From positions 1,964,501 through 2,028,500 of the forward strand of contig NZ_CP110854.1 of NCBI RefSeq assembly GCF_027594745.1: DNA of 64,000 nucleotides, written 5' to 3'. Position 1 is the stretch's first letter, and each line of letters starts with the position of its first letter. The position numbers and the translations under genes were made by a program. The notes beneath the pieces were generated by a model. The model ran no database searches. It worked only from the letters and a program-made list of their open reading frames with translations, and had not been told where the DNA came from. This document shows positions 7,970-15,315 of the stretch, piece by piece. This DNA is from Saprospira grandis (GTDB lineage: Bacteria; Bacteroidota; Bacteroidia; Chitinophagales; Saprospiraceae).

Positions 7970-9088
7970 ATGGCAACTAAAAAAGATGCTAAGGCCCTAG
8001 AGGGCAAAAAAAAGGCCCTACAGGCCACATTAGATCGCTTGACTAAAACCTATGGAAAAGGGAGTGTCATGAAATTGGGCGATGCCCCCATGGTAGAAGT
8101 AGAAGCTATTCCTACAGGTTCTATTGGCTTGGATGTCGCTTTGGGCACCAATGGTTTTGCTAAAGGGCGTATTGTAGAGATTTATGGACCAGAATCTTCT
8201 GGTAAAACGACTATTGCCATTCATGCTATTGCAGAATGTCAGAAGGCGGGCGGAATTGCTGCTTTTGTTGATGCAGAGCATGCTTTTGACCGCTATTATG
8301 CTGAAAAATTGGGCGTAGATGTAGATGAGTTGGTTTTTGCTCAGCCTGATTATGGGGAGCAAGCCTTGGAAATTGCCGAGAACTTGATTCGCTCTGGCGC
8401 TATTGATATTTTGGTGGTGGATTCTGTTGCTGCACTCGTTCCTCGCTCAGAGATTGAAGGCGATATGGGAGATTCTAAAATGGGTCTTCAGGCGCGTTTG
8501 ATGTCTCAGGCCATGCGTAAATTGACTAGTGCCATCGGTAAAACGAACTGTTGCTGTATTTTCATCAACCAGTTGCGCGAGAAAATCGGAGTGATGTTCG
8601 GTAATCCAGAAACCACAACTGGGGGTAATGCCTTGAAGTTTTACGCTTCTCAGCGTTTGGATATTCGCCGTTCTGGTGCGGCCATTAAGGACCGTGAGGG
8701 GAATGTAGTAGGAAACCACGTTAAGGTGAAAGTGGTCAAAAATAAATTGGCTCCTCCCTTCCGCATTGCTCAATTTGATATCATGTATGGAGAAGGCGTT
8801 TCTAAAACGGGAGAACTCGTTGATATGGGCGCTGAATTTGACATCTTGAGCAAGAGCGGCGCTTGGTATGGCTATGGAGGGACCAAAATTGCTCAGGGTC
8901 GTGAAGCGGCTAAGCAATTTATGATGGACAATCCAGAGGTTGCTCTAGAGATTGAAGAAAAGATCAAAGCTCACCTTTTTGGTAATCCTCAGGAAGAGCC
9001 AGAAAATGCAGCAACAGAAGATGCTGAAGAAACGGAAGAAACTGAAGAAAAAACAACTAAGCGCGGCCGCAAAAAAGCCGATGCTTAA
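7970..9088 (+). CDS. recA: Recombinase RecA
   Basis: Strand-exchange ATPase of homologous recombination and co-protease of the SOS response. The 372 residues are full length. Walker A GPESSGKT is at residues 73-80, followed by the LVVDSVAAL Walker B segment, and the NQLREKIGVMFGNPETTTGG region forms the L2 loop. The C-terminal 30 residues are the usual acidic tail, here ending in Lys/Arg-rich residues. It has its own promoter and an intrinsic terminator (9181-9216), so it is likely monocistronic. Confidence 0.99.
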   Translation: MATKKDAKALEGKKKALQATLDRLTKTYGKGSVMKLGDAPMVEVEAIPTGSIGLDVALGTNGFAKGRIVEIYGPESSGKTTIAIHAIAECQKAGGIAAFVDAEHAFDRYYAEKLGVDVDELVFAQPDYGEQALEIAENLIRSGAIDILVVDSVAALVPRSEIEGDMGDSKMGLQARLMSQAMRKLTSAIGKTNCCCIFINQLREKIGVMFGNPETTTGGNALKFYASQRLDIRRSGAAIKDREGNVVGNHVKVKVVKNKLAPPFRIAQFDIMYGEGVSKTGELVDMGAEFDILSKSGAWYGYGGTKIAQGREAAKQFMMDNPEVALEIEEKIKAHLFGNPQEEPENAATEDAEETEETEEKTTKRGRKKADA

Positions 9089-9180
9089 TCGAAATACCTT
9101 TTTGTCTAAAATACAAGCTAGAGAATCCTTTGGCTCTCGACGCAAAGTCTGCGGTTTCTTTTTGTATTTTTAGCCAGTAG

Positions 9181-9216
9181 CTGCCTCTCCGCCTAGCGGA
9201 GGGGTAGTTTTTTTTT
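9181..9216 (+). terminator. Intrinsic terminator of recA
   Basis: A 12-bp stem CTGCCTCTCCGC/GCGGAGGGGTAG (with G-U pairs) and nine U. Confidence 0.85.
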
Positions 9217-9264
9217 GTGGGGCTATAGAAAAGCTGTACTTTGAATGAGAAAAGCAAAACATCA

Positions 9265-10419
9265 ATGAGAATCTTACTTTTTACAGGAAAAGGAGGCGTG
9301 GGCAAAACGAGTAGTGCTGCCGCTACCGCTTTGGCCGCTGCCGCCCAAGGATACAGAACCTTGGTGGTCTCTACCGACCCCGCACATAGTCTTTCGGATG
9401 CTTTGGACCAGGAACTGGCTCCAGAGCCCAAAGCCGTAGCCCCTAATTTATGGGCTCAAGAATTTGACGTCTATTATTCTATGAAAAAACATTGGGATAA
9501 TATGCGCAACCTCATGCTGACGGTCTTCCGCTGGCGGGGCGTAAAAAATATTGTGGCCGAAGAGCTTTCTGTCTTACCCGGTATGGAAGAAGCCTCTGCT
9601 TTTTTATGGATTGAGCAACACTATCGGGAGGGGAAATATGACGTACTCATTATTGACTCGGCCCCTACTGGCGAAACTCTAAGCTTACTTTCCTTACCCC
9701 AGGTCATGCAATCTTGGGTAAATAAAGCCGTACCCAAATTTGCCATCAAAACCGCTGGAAAGTTTTTGCGCAAAGCCTCTGGCGTTCCTTTAGATAAAGG
9801 CTTTGAAGAGCTAGAAGAGCTCTTTGAAAAACTAGAGCAGGTCCAGAAAATTATGCTGAACCCCAAAATTTGCTCTATTCGGATTGTAGCCAACCCCGAG
9901 CGCATGGTTATACAGGAAGCCAAAAGAGCCTATACCTATTTGCAGCTCTATGGCTATCAGGTAGATGGCATTATTGTCAATCGGGTACTACCCGAAGAAA
10001 TGGGCGCAGGCGTTTTTGCTCAGTATATTAAGAGCCAAAAACAATATCTGGAGGATATTGAAGAAAGCTTTGCTCCCCTACCCATTTTTAAGGCGCCCCA
10101 TTTGGGCCAAGAACTATTTGGTTTGCCACTATTAGAAAAAATGGGCCAACTGCTCTATAAAGGAGAGGATCCCTCTCAGTTTTTCTATAGTGAAAATCCC
10201 TTTGAAGTAGAGGAAAGAGGACAGTACTATTTGATTAGCATCAAACTCCCCTTTATTCAAGAAGAGGATTTCTCGGTCCAAAAATTTGGCGATGAACTAG
10301 TCTTGGATGTCAAGGGCCGCAGAAAAAATATCTTTCTGCCTCGCTTTGCCAACTACCTACAACTAGAAAAACACGCCTTTGCCGATGGACAGCTTCGGCT
10401 CTGGCTAAAAAAATCCTAG
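9265..10419 (+). CDS. ArsA/GET3-family ATPase with C-terminal HSP20-like domain
   Basis: A 384-residue deviant-Walker ATPase of the ArsA/Get3 family. The P-loop GKGGVGKT lies at residues 8-15, VSTDPAHSLSD forms the switch I region, and IIDSAPTGETL the Walker B/switch II. The last 80 or so residues (from about NPFEVEERG) are an all-beta segment typical of the HSP20-like domain fused to bacterial ArsA homologues. No arsenite pump or regulator is nearby, so tail-anchored or membrane-protein handling is as likely as arsenic resistance. I chose ATG at 9265; a TTG at 9241 would add eight residues before the P-loop strand. Confidence 0.85.
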   Translation: MRILLFTGKGGVGKTSSAAATALAAAAQGYRTLVVSTDPAHSLSDALDQELAPEPKAVAPNLWAQEFDVYYSMKKHWDNMRNLMLTVFRWRGVKNIVAEELSVLPGMEEASAFLWIEQHYREGKYDVLIIDSAPTGETLSLLSLPQVMQSWVNKAVPKFAIKTAGKFLRKASGVPLDKGFEELEELFEKLEQVQKIMLNPKICSIRIVANPERMVIQEAKRAYTYLQLYGYQVDGIIVNRVLPEEMGAGVFAQYIKSQKQYLEDIEESFAPLPIFKAPHLGQELFGLPLLEKMGQLLYKGEDPSQFFYSENPFEVEERGQYYLISIKLPFIQEEDFSVQKFGDELVLDVKGRRKNIFLPRFANYLQLEKHAFADGQLRLWLKKS

Positions 10420-10471
10420 GGGCAAAATTGGCAGTCTCTACAAAATTGTCTATTTTTGTGTTTCATAGACA

Positions 10472-10544
10472 GCCCGCATAGCTCAACTGGAAGAGTGTCG
10501 GTTTCCGGAGCCGAAGGTTGCAGGTTCGAACCCTGCTGTGGGTA
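10472..10544 (+). tRNA. tRNA-Arg (CCG)
   Basis: Cloverleaf: acceptor GCCCGCA/TGTGGGT, D stem GCTC/GAGT, anticodon stem TCGGT/GCCGA with loop TTCCGGA (anticodon CCG, codon CGG), and T arm GCAGG-TTCGAAC-CCTGC. The discriminator is A and CCA is not encoded. It lies about 50 bases after the ArsA-like gene and ends in its own terminator. Confidence 0.95.
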
Positions 10545-10546
10545 TT

Positions 10547-10580
10547 GGCCCAACAAACAGATGTTTGTTGGGCCTTTTTT
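10547..10580 (+). terminator. Intrinsic terminator after tRNA-Arg
   Basis: Perfect stem GGCCCAACAAAC/GTTTGTTGGGCC followed by six U, two bases past the tRNA. Confidence 0.92.
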
Positions 10581-10586
10581 ATGCCC

Positions 10587-10620
10587 ATAAAAAAAGCCAG
10601 AGCCCCTTTTGGGCTCCAGC
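10587..10620 (-). terminator. Intrinsic terminator of the cysteine operon
   Basis: On the minus strand, stem GGAGCCC/GGGGCTC extended by CTGG-type pairs, then seven U, 28 bases past the moeB-like stop. Confidence 0.75.
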
Positions 10621-10647
10621 TCATCTAAAAAGCATACAGACAGTTCT

Positions 10648-11799
10648 TTAGTAAGTGGCGAGTTCTTGGTCCACTTCCTGGGCATAGGCTAAAATTCCAC
10701 CCTCTAAATTAAGTAAGTTAGTATAGCCGTATTCTGCTTGCAGTAACTCGATCACATCAGCACTTCGCTTTCCAGAACGACAATGTACTACTACATCTCC
10801 CGTTTTTGGAATTTGGTCCAACTGCTGCTCAATTTCTCCTTTTGGAATCAATTGGCCTCCTATTTCCACAATTTCTTGCTCATAAGGCTCTCGAACATCA
10901 ATTAGCACAAAGGCTTTTGACTCCTCTTGCCATTGCTTAAGTTCCTGCACACTAATACTTGGCACAGCCGCCACAGGCTGCTCTTCTTTGGCCTCCTCAA
11001 CCCCACAAAACTGCTCATAATCAATGAGTTCTGTAATTTCTGGAGTATTGGGGTTTTTCCGAATCTTGAGCGTTCTATGGCTAAAGCTCAGGGCATCAAA
11101 GAGATAGAGCCGGCCCACTAAAGGCTCCCCTACCCCAGTAATCACTTTAATTACCTCTAGCGCTTGCAAAGAACCAATAATACCTGGCAATACGCCCAAA
11201 ACACCTCCCTCAGAACAAGAAGGGACCAAGCCAGGAGGAGGTGGAGAAGGAAAAAGGTCCCGATAATGAGGACCAAAATTGCCCAATTCATCTTTGTAGT
11301 TAAAAACCGAAACCTGCCCCTCAAAGCGGTAAATGGAGGCATAAACATTTGTTTTGCCTAAAATCACACAAGCATCATTCACTAAGTAGCGAGTCGGAAA
11401 ATTATCGGTCCCATCAGCCACTATATCATAGTCCTTAATGATATCTAGAGCGTTCTCTGAGTTGAGAAACTCATTGTAAACAGTGACCTCAATATGCGGA
11501 TTTAAAGCCTCTATCCGCTCTTTAGCGGCTTCAGCTTTTAGTTTACCAATGCTCTCGGTCCCAAATAATACTTGCCGCTGCAAATTGCTATCATCTACTC
11601 GATCATAATCTACAATGCCAATATGGCCCACTCCTGCTGCAGCTAAATAGAGTAAAAGAGGACTGCCCAAACCACCAGAACCCACCACGAGCACCTTGGC
11701 GGCCTTGAGTCTTCGCTGCCCTTCTATATTAAACTCTGGAATAATAATATGTCGGCTGTAGCGCTCTAGCTCCGCCTTTGAAAATTCAATATTTGCCAT
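10648..11799 (-). CDS. MoeB/MoeZ-like adenylyltransferase with rhodanese domain
   Basis: E1-like enzyme that adenylates the C-terminal glycine of a ubiquitin-like sulfur carrier and passes sulfur to it. Order: ThiF/MoeB domain, residues 1-265 (nucleotide loop GSGGLGSPLL, NLQRQVLFG, catalytic-Cys region PSCSEGGVLG), then a rhodanese domain, about 285-383, with active loop HCRSGKRS. The Cys pair that binds zinc in most MoeB proteins (CYRC before LFPSPPPPG) reads HYRD here, so the zinc site seems lost. Nine bases separate it from the carrier gene, so the two are probably translated together. The domain order matches mycobacterial MoeZ, which charges CysO. Confidence 0.88.
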   Translation of the reverse strand: MANIEFSKAELERYSRHIIIPEFNIEGQRRLKAAKVLVVGSGGLGSPLLLYLAAAGVGHIGIVDYDRVDDSNLQRQVLFGTESIGKLKAEAAKERIEALNPHIEVTVYNEFLNSENALDIIKDYDIVADGTDNFPTRYLVNDACVILGKTNVYASIYRFEGQVSVFNYKDELGNFGPHYRDLFPSPPPPGLVPSCSEGGVLGVLPGIIGSLQALEVIKVITGVGEPLVGRLYLFDALSFSHRTLKIRKNPNTPEITELIDYEQFCGVEEAKEEQPVAAVPSISVQELKQWQEESKAFVLIDVREPYEQEIVEIGGQLIPKGEIEQQLDQIPKTGDVVVHCRSGKRSADVIELLQAEYGYTNLLNLEGGILAYAQEVDQELATY

Positions 11800-11808
11800 C
11801 TTCTTTCT

Positions 11809-12090
11809 TTAAAGGTCAATTCCGCCTGCAATGGCAGGAATAATACTTAATGTGCTATCTGATTTTAGAGCCGTATTAGCTCCATCTAGGGCCAAAATAT
11901 CCTCATCTTCTAAAAAGATGCGAACAAAAGCCCGAATCTGCCCATCTTTGTCTAGTAGGTGCTGGGCCAATACAGGATAAAGCACGATTAAACGATCTAT
12001 TGCCGCCTGAACAGTGGCTCCATCTACATTAATGCTTGCTTGTTGATCGGTGAATTTGCGTAGTGGTGTGGGAATGATTACTGTTGCCAT
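11809..12090 (-). CDS. Ubiquitin-like sulfur carrier (CysO/MoaD/ThiS family)
   Basis: A 93-residue beta-grasp sulfur carrier. By context it is the CysO-type carrier that holds sulfide as a C-terminal thiocarboxylate for cysteine synthesis. The end SIIPAIAGG resembles CysO, but three residues (IDL) follow the Gly89-Gly90 pair, so the carrier must be trimmed before the adenylyltransferase can activate it. The JAMM protease gene 25 bases upstream is the natural candidate, as for sulfur carriers with capped tails such as QbsE. MoaD or ThiS activity is less likely because no molybdopterin or thiamin genes are nearby. Confidence 0.88.
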   Translation of the reverse strand: MATVIIPTPLRKFTDQQASINVDGATVQAAIDRLIVLYPVLAQHLLDKDGQIRAFVRIFLEDEDILALDGANTALKSDSTLSIIPAIAGGIDL

Positions 12091-12115
12091 AATATTTTGA
12101 TTAGATGATAGATAA

Positions 12116-12583
12116 TTAAATGAGTTCTCTTTTGGGTAGGGCTTCTAAGTTGTTGCGTTTTACTTCTTCTGCCTCAAATTCTCCTCGCTCTTCATTCAAT
12201 CGCCAAGAAGTAAGCTCTGCCGCCTGCCCTTCTTGTACCGATAAAATGATGTAGGAGAAATAAGGTACCGCCTGCTTTAAATCATGTATAGAGGGAATTG
12301 CCGGATGGTTGGGATGAGAATGATAGATCCCCAATAGGTTTAATCCCAATTCCAAGGCCTTTTTTTCTGCTTTCATATAGTCCAAAGGCGAGATTTCAAA
12401 ACGCCGTCTTTGGTCTCCTTCTTTGCTGTTAATAACGGCCTCGGCGAGTAGCACATGCCGTAATTGTCCCTCATTTTCCTCTGTTCCATAAAAGAATCCA
12501 CAGCCTTCATTCGGAAAATCAGCTTCTAATTGTTGTAATATATACTGCTCTGCCTCGGGGGCTAAACTCAATTGATAATACAT
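12116..12583 (-). CDS. JAMM/M67 metalloprotease (Mec-like)
   Basis: A 155-residue JAB1/MPN+ zinc protease. The complete JAMM motif is visible: Glu26 (NEGCG), His88 and His90 (HSHP), Ser98 and Asp101 (SIHD). Homologues in this gene arrangement (mycobacterial Mec) release cysteine from CysO-Cys; related enzymes remove residues after the Gly-Gly of sulfur carriers. Both roles are plausible here because the neighbouring carrier ends GGIDL. It lies between the cysM-like and carrier genes with gaps of 11 and 25 bases. Confidence 0.9.
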   Translation of the reverse strand: MYYQLSLAPEAEQYILQQLEADFPNEGCGFFYGTEENEGQLRHVLLAEAVINSKEGDQRRRFEISPLDYMKAEKKALELGLNLLGIYHSHPNHPAIPSIHDLKQAVPYFSYIILSVQEGQAAELTSWRLNEERGEFEAEEVKRNNLEALPKRELI

Positions 12584-12594
12584 AATAAGCGATT

Positions 12595-13536
12595 TTAATA
12601 TGGAAAAATTTGTTCAATGACCTCCCCGTACTTGTCTGCACTATCTGGCAAAAGGGTCACTATATGGGCTTCTTGCTCAGGCGGAAGCTCTTGGGCCCAT
12701 AAATAGGCCCCCAATACATTGGCCGCAGCGGAAGGACTTACCAATAAACCCTCTTCTTTGGCCAGCCTTCTGAGCATATCATAGGCCTGAAAACTGTCTA
12801 TTGGCAGTTCATGATGCGCCAAACTATCATCATAAATGGGGGGCACATAGGCCGTCGGTAGGTGTTTCCAGCCTTCCAAACCATGTAGCGCGCCATCTGG
12901 CTGCAAACTGGCCAACTGTATCGCAGGGTTTTTCTCTTTTAATCCTCTAGCATTGCCCACAAAACTGCCCGTGGTCCCTAAAGCGGTTACAAAATGGGTA
13001 ATTTTACCCGCCGTTTGCGCCCAGATTTCCTCGCTGGTTCCATAATAATGCGCCTGCCAATTGGCTGGATTACTATATTGGTCGGCATAATAGTATTTCT
13101 CTGGCTCGGCCAAAGCAAGCGCTTTGGCCTTTTCTTGGGCCTCATCGGTGCCCCCAAATGGAGAACTAAAAATGAGGTTTGTCCCTAATGCTCTCAAGAT
13201 TCGCTTGCGCTCTACCGAGGCATTTTCAGGCAAAATAATGGTTAATGGAATGCCCAGAGCCGCCGCTATATGCGCATAAGCAATGGCCGTATTGCCACTA
13301 CTGGCATCCAAAAGCTGCTTGCCTTGGCCCAATTCGCCCCGCTCTATAGCAGTTTTAATGATGTTGTAGGCGGCCCTCGTCTTCACGCTGCCCCCCAACT
13401 GATGCCACTCTAGCTTGGCATAAATATGAATATTGGGAGAAGGGCTCAGACTTTTGAGCTCTACCAAGGGCGTTTGCCCCACTAAGCGACCTACGGCAGC
13501 TAAAGCTTCTTGATATTTTTTAATGGTTGCTGGCAT
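12595..13536 (-). CDS. cysM: Cysteine synthase, CysM-like (PLP-dependent)
   Basis: A 313-residue fold-type II PLP enzyme that builds cysteine by beta-replacement. The PLP lysine is Lys52 in GGSVKTRAA, followed by the SSGNTAIA phosphate/substrate loop and a later TALGTTGSFVGNARGL phosphate-binding loop. Linkage to a CysO-like carrier, JAMM protease and MoeZ-like enzyme points to CysM that takes sulfur from carrier thiocarboxylate, perhaps with O-phosphoserine. It is the first gene of the operon. Upstream are R5 and two tandem Cys-codon leader peptides with terminator hairpins, suggesting control by charged tRNA-Cys. Confidence 0.92.
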   Translation of the reverse strand: MPATIKKYQEALAAVGRLVGQTPLVELKSLSPSPNIHIYAKLEWHQLGGSVKTRAAYNIIKTAIERGELGQGKQLLDASSGNTAIAYAHIAAALGIPLTIILPENASVERKRILRALGTNLIFSSPFGGTDEAQEKAKALALAEPEKYYYADQYSNPANWQAHYYGTSEEIWAQTAGKITHFVTALGTTGSFVGNARGLKEKNPAIQLASLQPDGALHGLEGWKHLPTAYVPPIYDDSLAHHELPIDSFQAYDMLRRLAKEEGLLVSPSAAANVLGAYLWAQELPPEQEAHIVTLLPDSADKYGEVIEQIFPY

Positions 13537-13569
13537 ATTGGAGGAGTATGTTTTTTATTTTTTTGATTG

Positions 13570-13722
13570 TTTTGGGGCTGCCCCGCCCTGCGGGCGGGTC
13601 GGGCTGTGTCGCAGCTCGCAGGTCTGCTCGGCCCTTCGCAAAATTTCGCTGCGCTTATTTTGCTCGGTCTGGCCCTAGGGGCCACTGCTGTCCATCCCTC
13701 AGCCAAGGGCCTTCGGCCCTTC
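13570..13722 (+). repeat. Multi-hairpin intergenic repeat R5
   Basis: Plus orientation, type A. Stems: CCGCCC/GGGCGG, a long GCAAAAT...ATTTTGC stem, GGCCC/GGGCC, and terminal AAGGGCC/GGCCCTT. It lies between the attenuator hairpin and the cysM start, so it is part of the operon leader. Confidence 0.85.
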
Positions 13723-13728
13723 TGGACC

Positions 13729-13768
13729 AAAAAAAAGCTCAACTTCTTTTAGACAAAAGAAGTTGAGC
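13729..13768 (-). terminator. Attenuator-type terminator after Cys leader 2
   Basis: On the minus strand, a 14-bp perfect stem GCTCAACTTCTTTT/AAAAGAAGTTGAGC followed by eight U. It starts 33 bases past the stop of leader peptide 2 and lies before cysM, so it would decide transcription of the operon. Confidence 0.8.
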
Positions 13769-13801
13769 CGAACAATAATAGTAAGTAGACCAAAACAAAG
13801 A

Positions 13802-13891
13802 TCAATTACTGGCATTGCCTCTCTCCTCTTTTTGCCCAAGCAAAAGAGAATGACAACAACAACAGCAAGTAATCAAGGAAATGGTCTGCAT
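13802..13891 (-). CDS. Cys leader peptide 2 (CCCCCH)
   Basis: A 29-residue frame from ATG at 13891: MQTISLIT, then five consecutive Cys codons (TGC and four TGT), His, and a short polar tail ending NASN. The length, position before a terminator hairpin and a cysteine operon, and the sharing of CCCCCH with leader 1 indicate a ribosome-stalling leader peptide: low Cys-tRNA would stall the ribosome and let transcription continue. Function is inferred; the codons and hairpin are seen directly. Confidence 0.72.
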   Translation of the reverse strand: MQTISLITCCCCCHSLLLGQKEERGNASN

Positions 13892-13900
13892 AAGATTAGA

Positions 13901-13950
13901 TTCTGGAAAAAAGAAAAAGCCTTTTTGAGAGAACATCTCAAAAAGGCTTT
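13901..13950 (-). terminator. Attenuator-type terminator after Cys leader 1
   Basis: On the minus strand, a 15-bp perfect stem AAAGCCTTTTTGAGA/TCTCAAAAAGGCTTT followed by TTTTTCTTTTTT. It lies between the stop of leader peptide 1 and the start of leader peptide 2. Confidence 0.78.
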
Positions 13951-13994
13951 GGTTATGTAAAACATCAGATTTAACTCTTCATTGATACATAACT

Positions 13995-14081
13995 TTAGCA
14001 CTGAGATGCTCGGAGAGCAAAACAGGGATGGCAGCAACAGCAGCATGAAGTGGTCTTAAATCTATTTTCTGTTTTCATCAT
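13995..14081 (-). CDS. Cys leader peptide 1 (CCCCCH)
   Basis: A 28-residue frame from ATG at 14081: MMKTENRFKTTS, five consecutive Cys codons (TGC, TGC, TGT, TGC, TGC), HPC, and a tail ending in a seventh Cys. It starts about 33 bases after a promoter-like TAAATTTG and is followed by a terminator hairpin. It shares only the CCCCCH core with leader 2, although both encode a peptide of nearly the same size. I infer cysteine-responsive attenuation of the operon downstream. Confidence 0.72.
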   Translation of the reverse strand: MMKTENRFKTTSCCCCCHPCFALRASQC

Positions 14082-14113
14082 AGTTTAAAATTCAGGATAA
14101 ATTTTGGGCTTTC

Positions 14114-14141
14114 CAAATTTAACTCTCCCTTTTTAGCCCAA
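14114..14141 (-). promoter_or_regulatory. Putative promoter of the cysteine leader/operon
   Basis: On the minus strand, TTTTG, 17 bases, then TAAATTTG. The spacing is three bases shorter than at the best promoters here, but the position just before Cys leader 1 is apt. Confidence 0.5.
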
Positions 14142-14164
14142 AAAGGCTAAAAAAAGACCGTTTT

Positions 14165-14237
14165 CTTAAGCGCTGAGAATCGCACAGAAAAAACTTTTCG
14201 GCCTAAGTATAAGGCACATCAAATTCTCAGCGCTTAG
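14165..14237. repeat. AGCGCTGAGAAT inverted repeat near parS
   Basis: Arms AGCGCTGAGAAT (14169-14180) and ATTCTCAGCGCT (14223-14234) face each other across 42 bases. The left arm and following bases (25 in all) recur with one change at 19581-19605, near the second parS cluster. It may also serve as a loose terminator for mtnB; function unknown. Confidence 0.55.
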
Positions 14238-14332
14238 AAAAAAGTGGTTTTTCAGCTATTTTGGAGCCAAAAAGCAGTTTTTCAATTCTCCTCCCTGTTG
14301 TAAAAAGATCAAAAAACTGTGGTGCAGCAAAT

Positions 14333-14406
14333 TGTTCCACGTGGAACAATGAAAAACGACGCCTCAATTTGTGGAAATGGAAAAACCCATTGTTCCACGT
14401 GGAACA
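14333..14406. promoter_or_regulatory. parS-like site pair
   Basis: Two perfect copies of TGTTCCACGTGGAACA, at 14333-14348 and 14391-14406, 58 bp apart, ending one base before the mtnB stop. The palindrome equals the parS site known from Pseudomonas ParB-parS systems. parA and parB are not in the window. Confidence 0.78.
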
Positions 14407-15036
14407 TTAGCGTGGAGCCAAAAGCAGTTTTTTATAATGTACTTCCAATAAAAACTCTAAAGCTTCTAAATGCCGTTTGGCTTCGGCTATACTTTTGCCC
14501 CAAGTATAGAGTCCATGTCCTGCAATCAAATAAGCAATAGTAGCAGGTTGGGCCAAATAGAGCTGTCTAAAATCTTCAGAAAGTTGCTCTATGTCCTGCG
14601 TATTGGGAAAAATAGGCAGCTCAAAATCTACTTCATGGCTATCAAATTGAGGTAAAGCTTTGAGTAATTCATACTGACTAAGCTGCAAATTTCCCTGCTT
14701 TAAGTAATAATCAGAGAGGAGGGTGCCATAAATAGAGTGGGTATGAACCACCACATTTATGGCTTCATTCTCTTCATAAAGGACCGTATGCAGTAGGGTT
14801 TCGGCCGAAGAACGTTCTCCCTCAAAGGGAGGAAGGGCCCTCCCCTTTAGATCTACAAGCATAAAATCTTGGGCAGAGAACTGGCTTTTATCTCGGCCCG
14901 ACTTAGAAATAGCCAGGCGATCTGCCCCGACTCTAAACGAATAATTGGTGCTAGTTGCTGGCGAAAAGCCTTTGGCGTTCCATGCTCGAATGAGTTGGGC
15001 CAATTGTTCTGCAGTTTCTTTTGGTATTATTGACAT
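14407..15036 (-). CDS. mtnB: Methylthioribulose-1-phosphate dehydratase
   Basis: Class II aldolase/adducin-fold zinc enzyme of the methionine salvage pathway that dehydrates methylthioribulose-1-phosphate. I start at ATG 15036 (MSIIPKETAEQLAQLI), since the upstream extension lacks family character. The substrate/metal motifs are SKSGRDKSQF, the zinc pair in VVVHTHSIYG, the family motif SSAETLLHTVLYEE, and the late zinc His in LIAGHGLYTWG. The 209-residue length suits MtnB. No other salvage gene is adjacent, so a related aldolase is the alternative. Confidence 0.88.
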   Translation of the reverse strand: MSIIPKETAEQLAQLIRAWNAKGFSPATSTNYSFRVGADRLAISKSGRDKSQFSAQDFMLVDLKGRALPPFEGERSSAETLLHTVLYEENEAINVVVHTHSIYGTLLSDYYLKQGNLQLSQYELLKALPQFDSHEVDFELPIFPNTQDIEQLSEDFRQLYLAQPATIAYLIAGHGLYTWGKSIAEAKRHLEALEFLLEVHYKKLLLAPR

Positions 15037-15098
15037 ATCATAACAGCTAAAAAGGTGAAAAGGCCGAAGCGAAAAGCCCAAAGCAGCGCCTCATGTTG

Positions 15099-15310
15099 TG
15101 CGGCCTAGCGATGTGCAGGGGTGGCCGAAGGCCAGACCGAGGCGGCAAAGCCGCCGAAGGGCCGAGCGAAGAGCGAGCCCCGAAACGTAGCGCCTGCCGA
15201 AGGCAGGAGGCCCCAAAACAACAGCGAGCCCCGCAACGACAACAAGGTCTTTAGACCGCAGTTCGACGACCGAAGGGAGTAACCGCCTGCCGTAGGCAAG
15301 AGGCCCCAAA
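15099..15310 (-). repeat. Compound multi-hairpin repeat R6
   Basis: Minus orientation, type B, with an extra GTTACTCC...GTCGTCGAACTGCG module (stem GGTCT/AGACC) followed by a second TTTTGGGGCCTCC head. Other stems: CTGCC/GGCAG twice, GGCGGC/GCCGCC, GGCC/GGCC. It lies between cdsA and mtnB, both on the minus strand; cdsA is translated after mtnB. Confidence 0.85.
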
Positions 15311-15315
15311 TTCAC

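Noticed and set aside
9265..10419. Arsenic-resistance locus
   Set aside because: Only an ArsA/Get3-like ATPase is present, with an HSP20-like tail; no arsB, arsC, arsD or arsR is nearby.
13763..13960. A 65-residue + strand frame over the leader-peptide region
   Set aside because: It runs antisense to the two Cys leader peptides and through two terminator hairpins. The minus-strand reading is coherent with the operon downstream.
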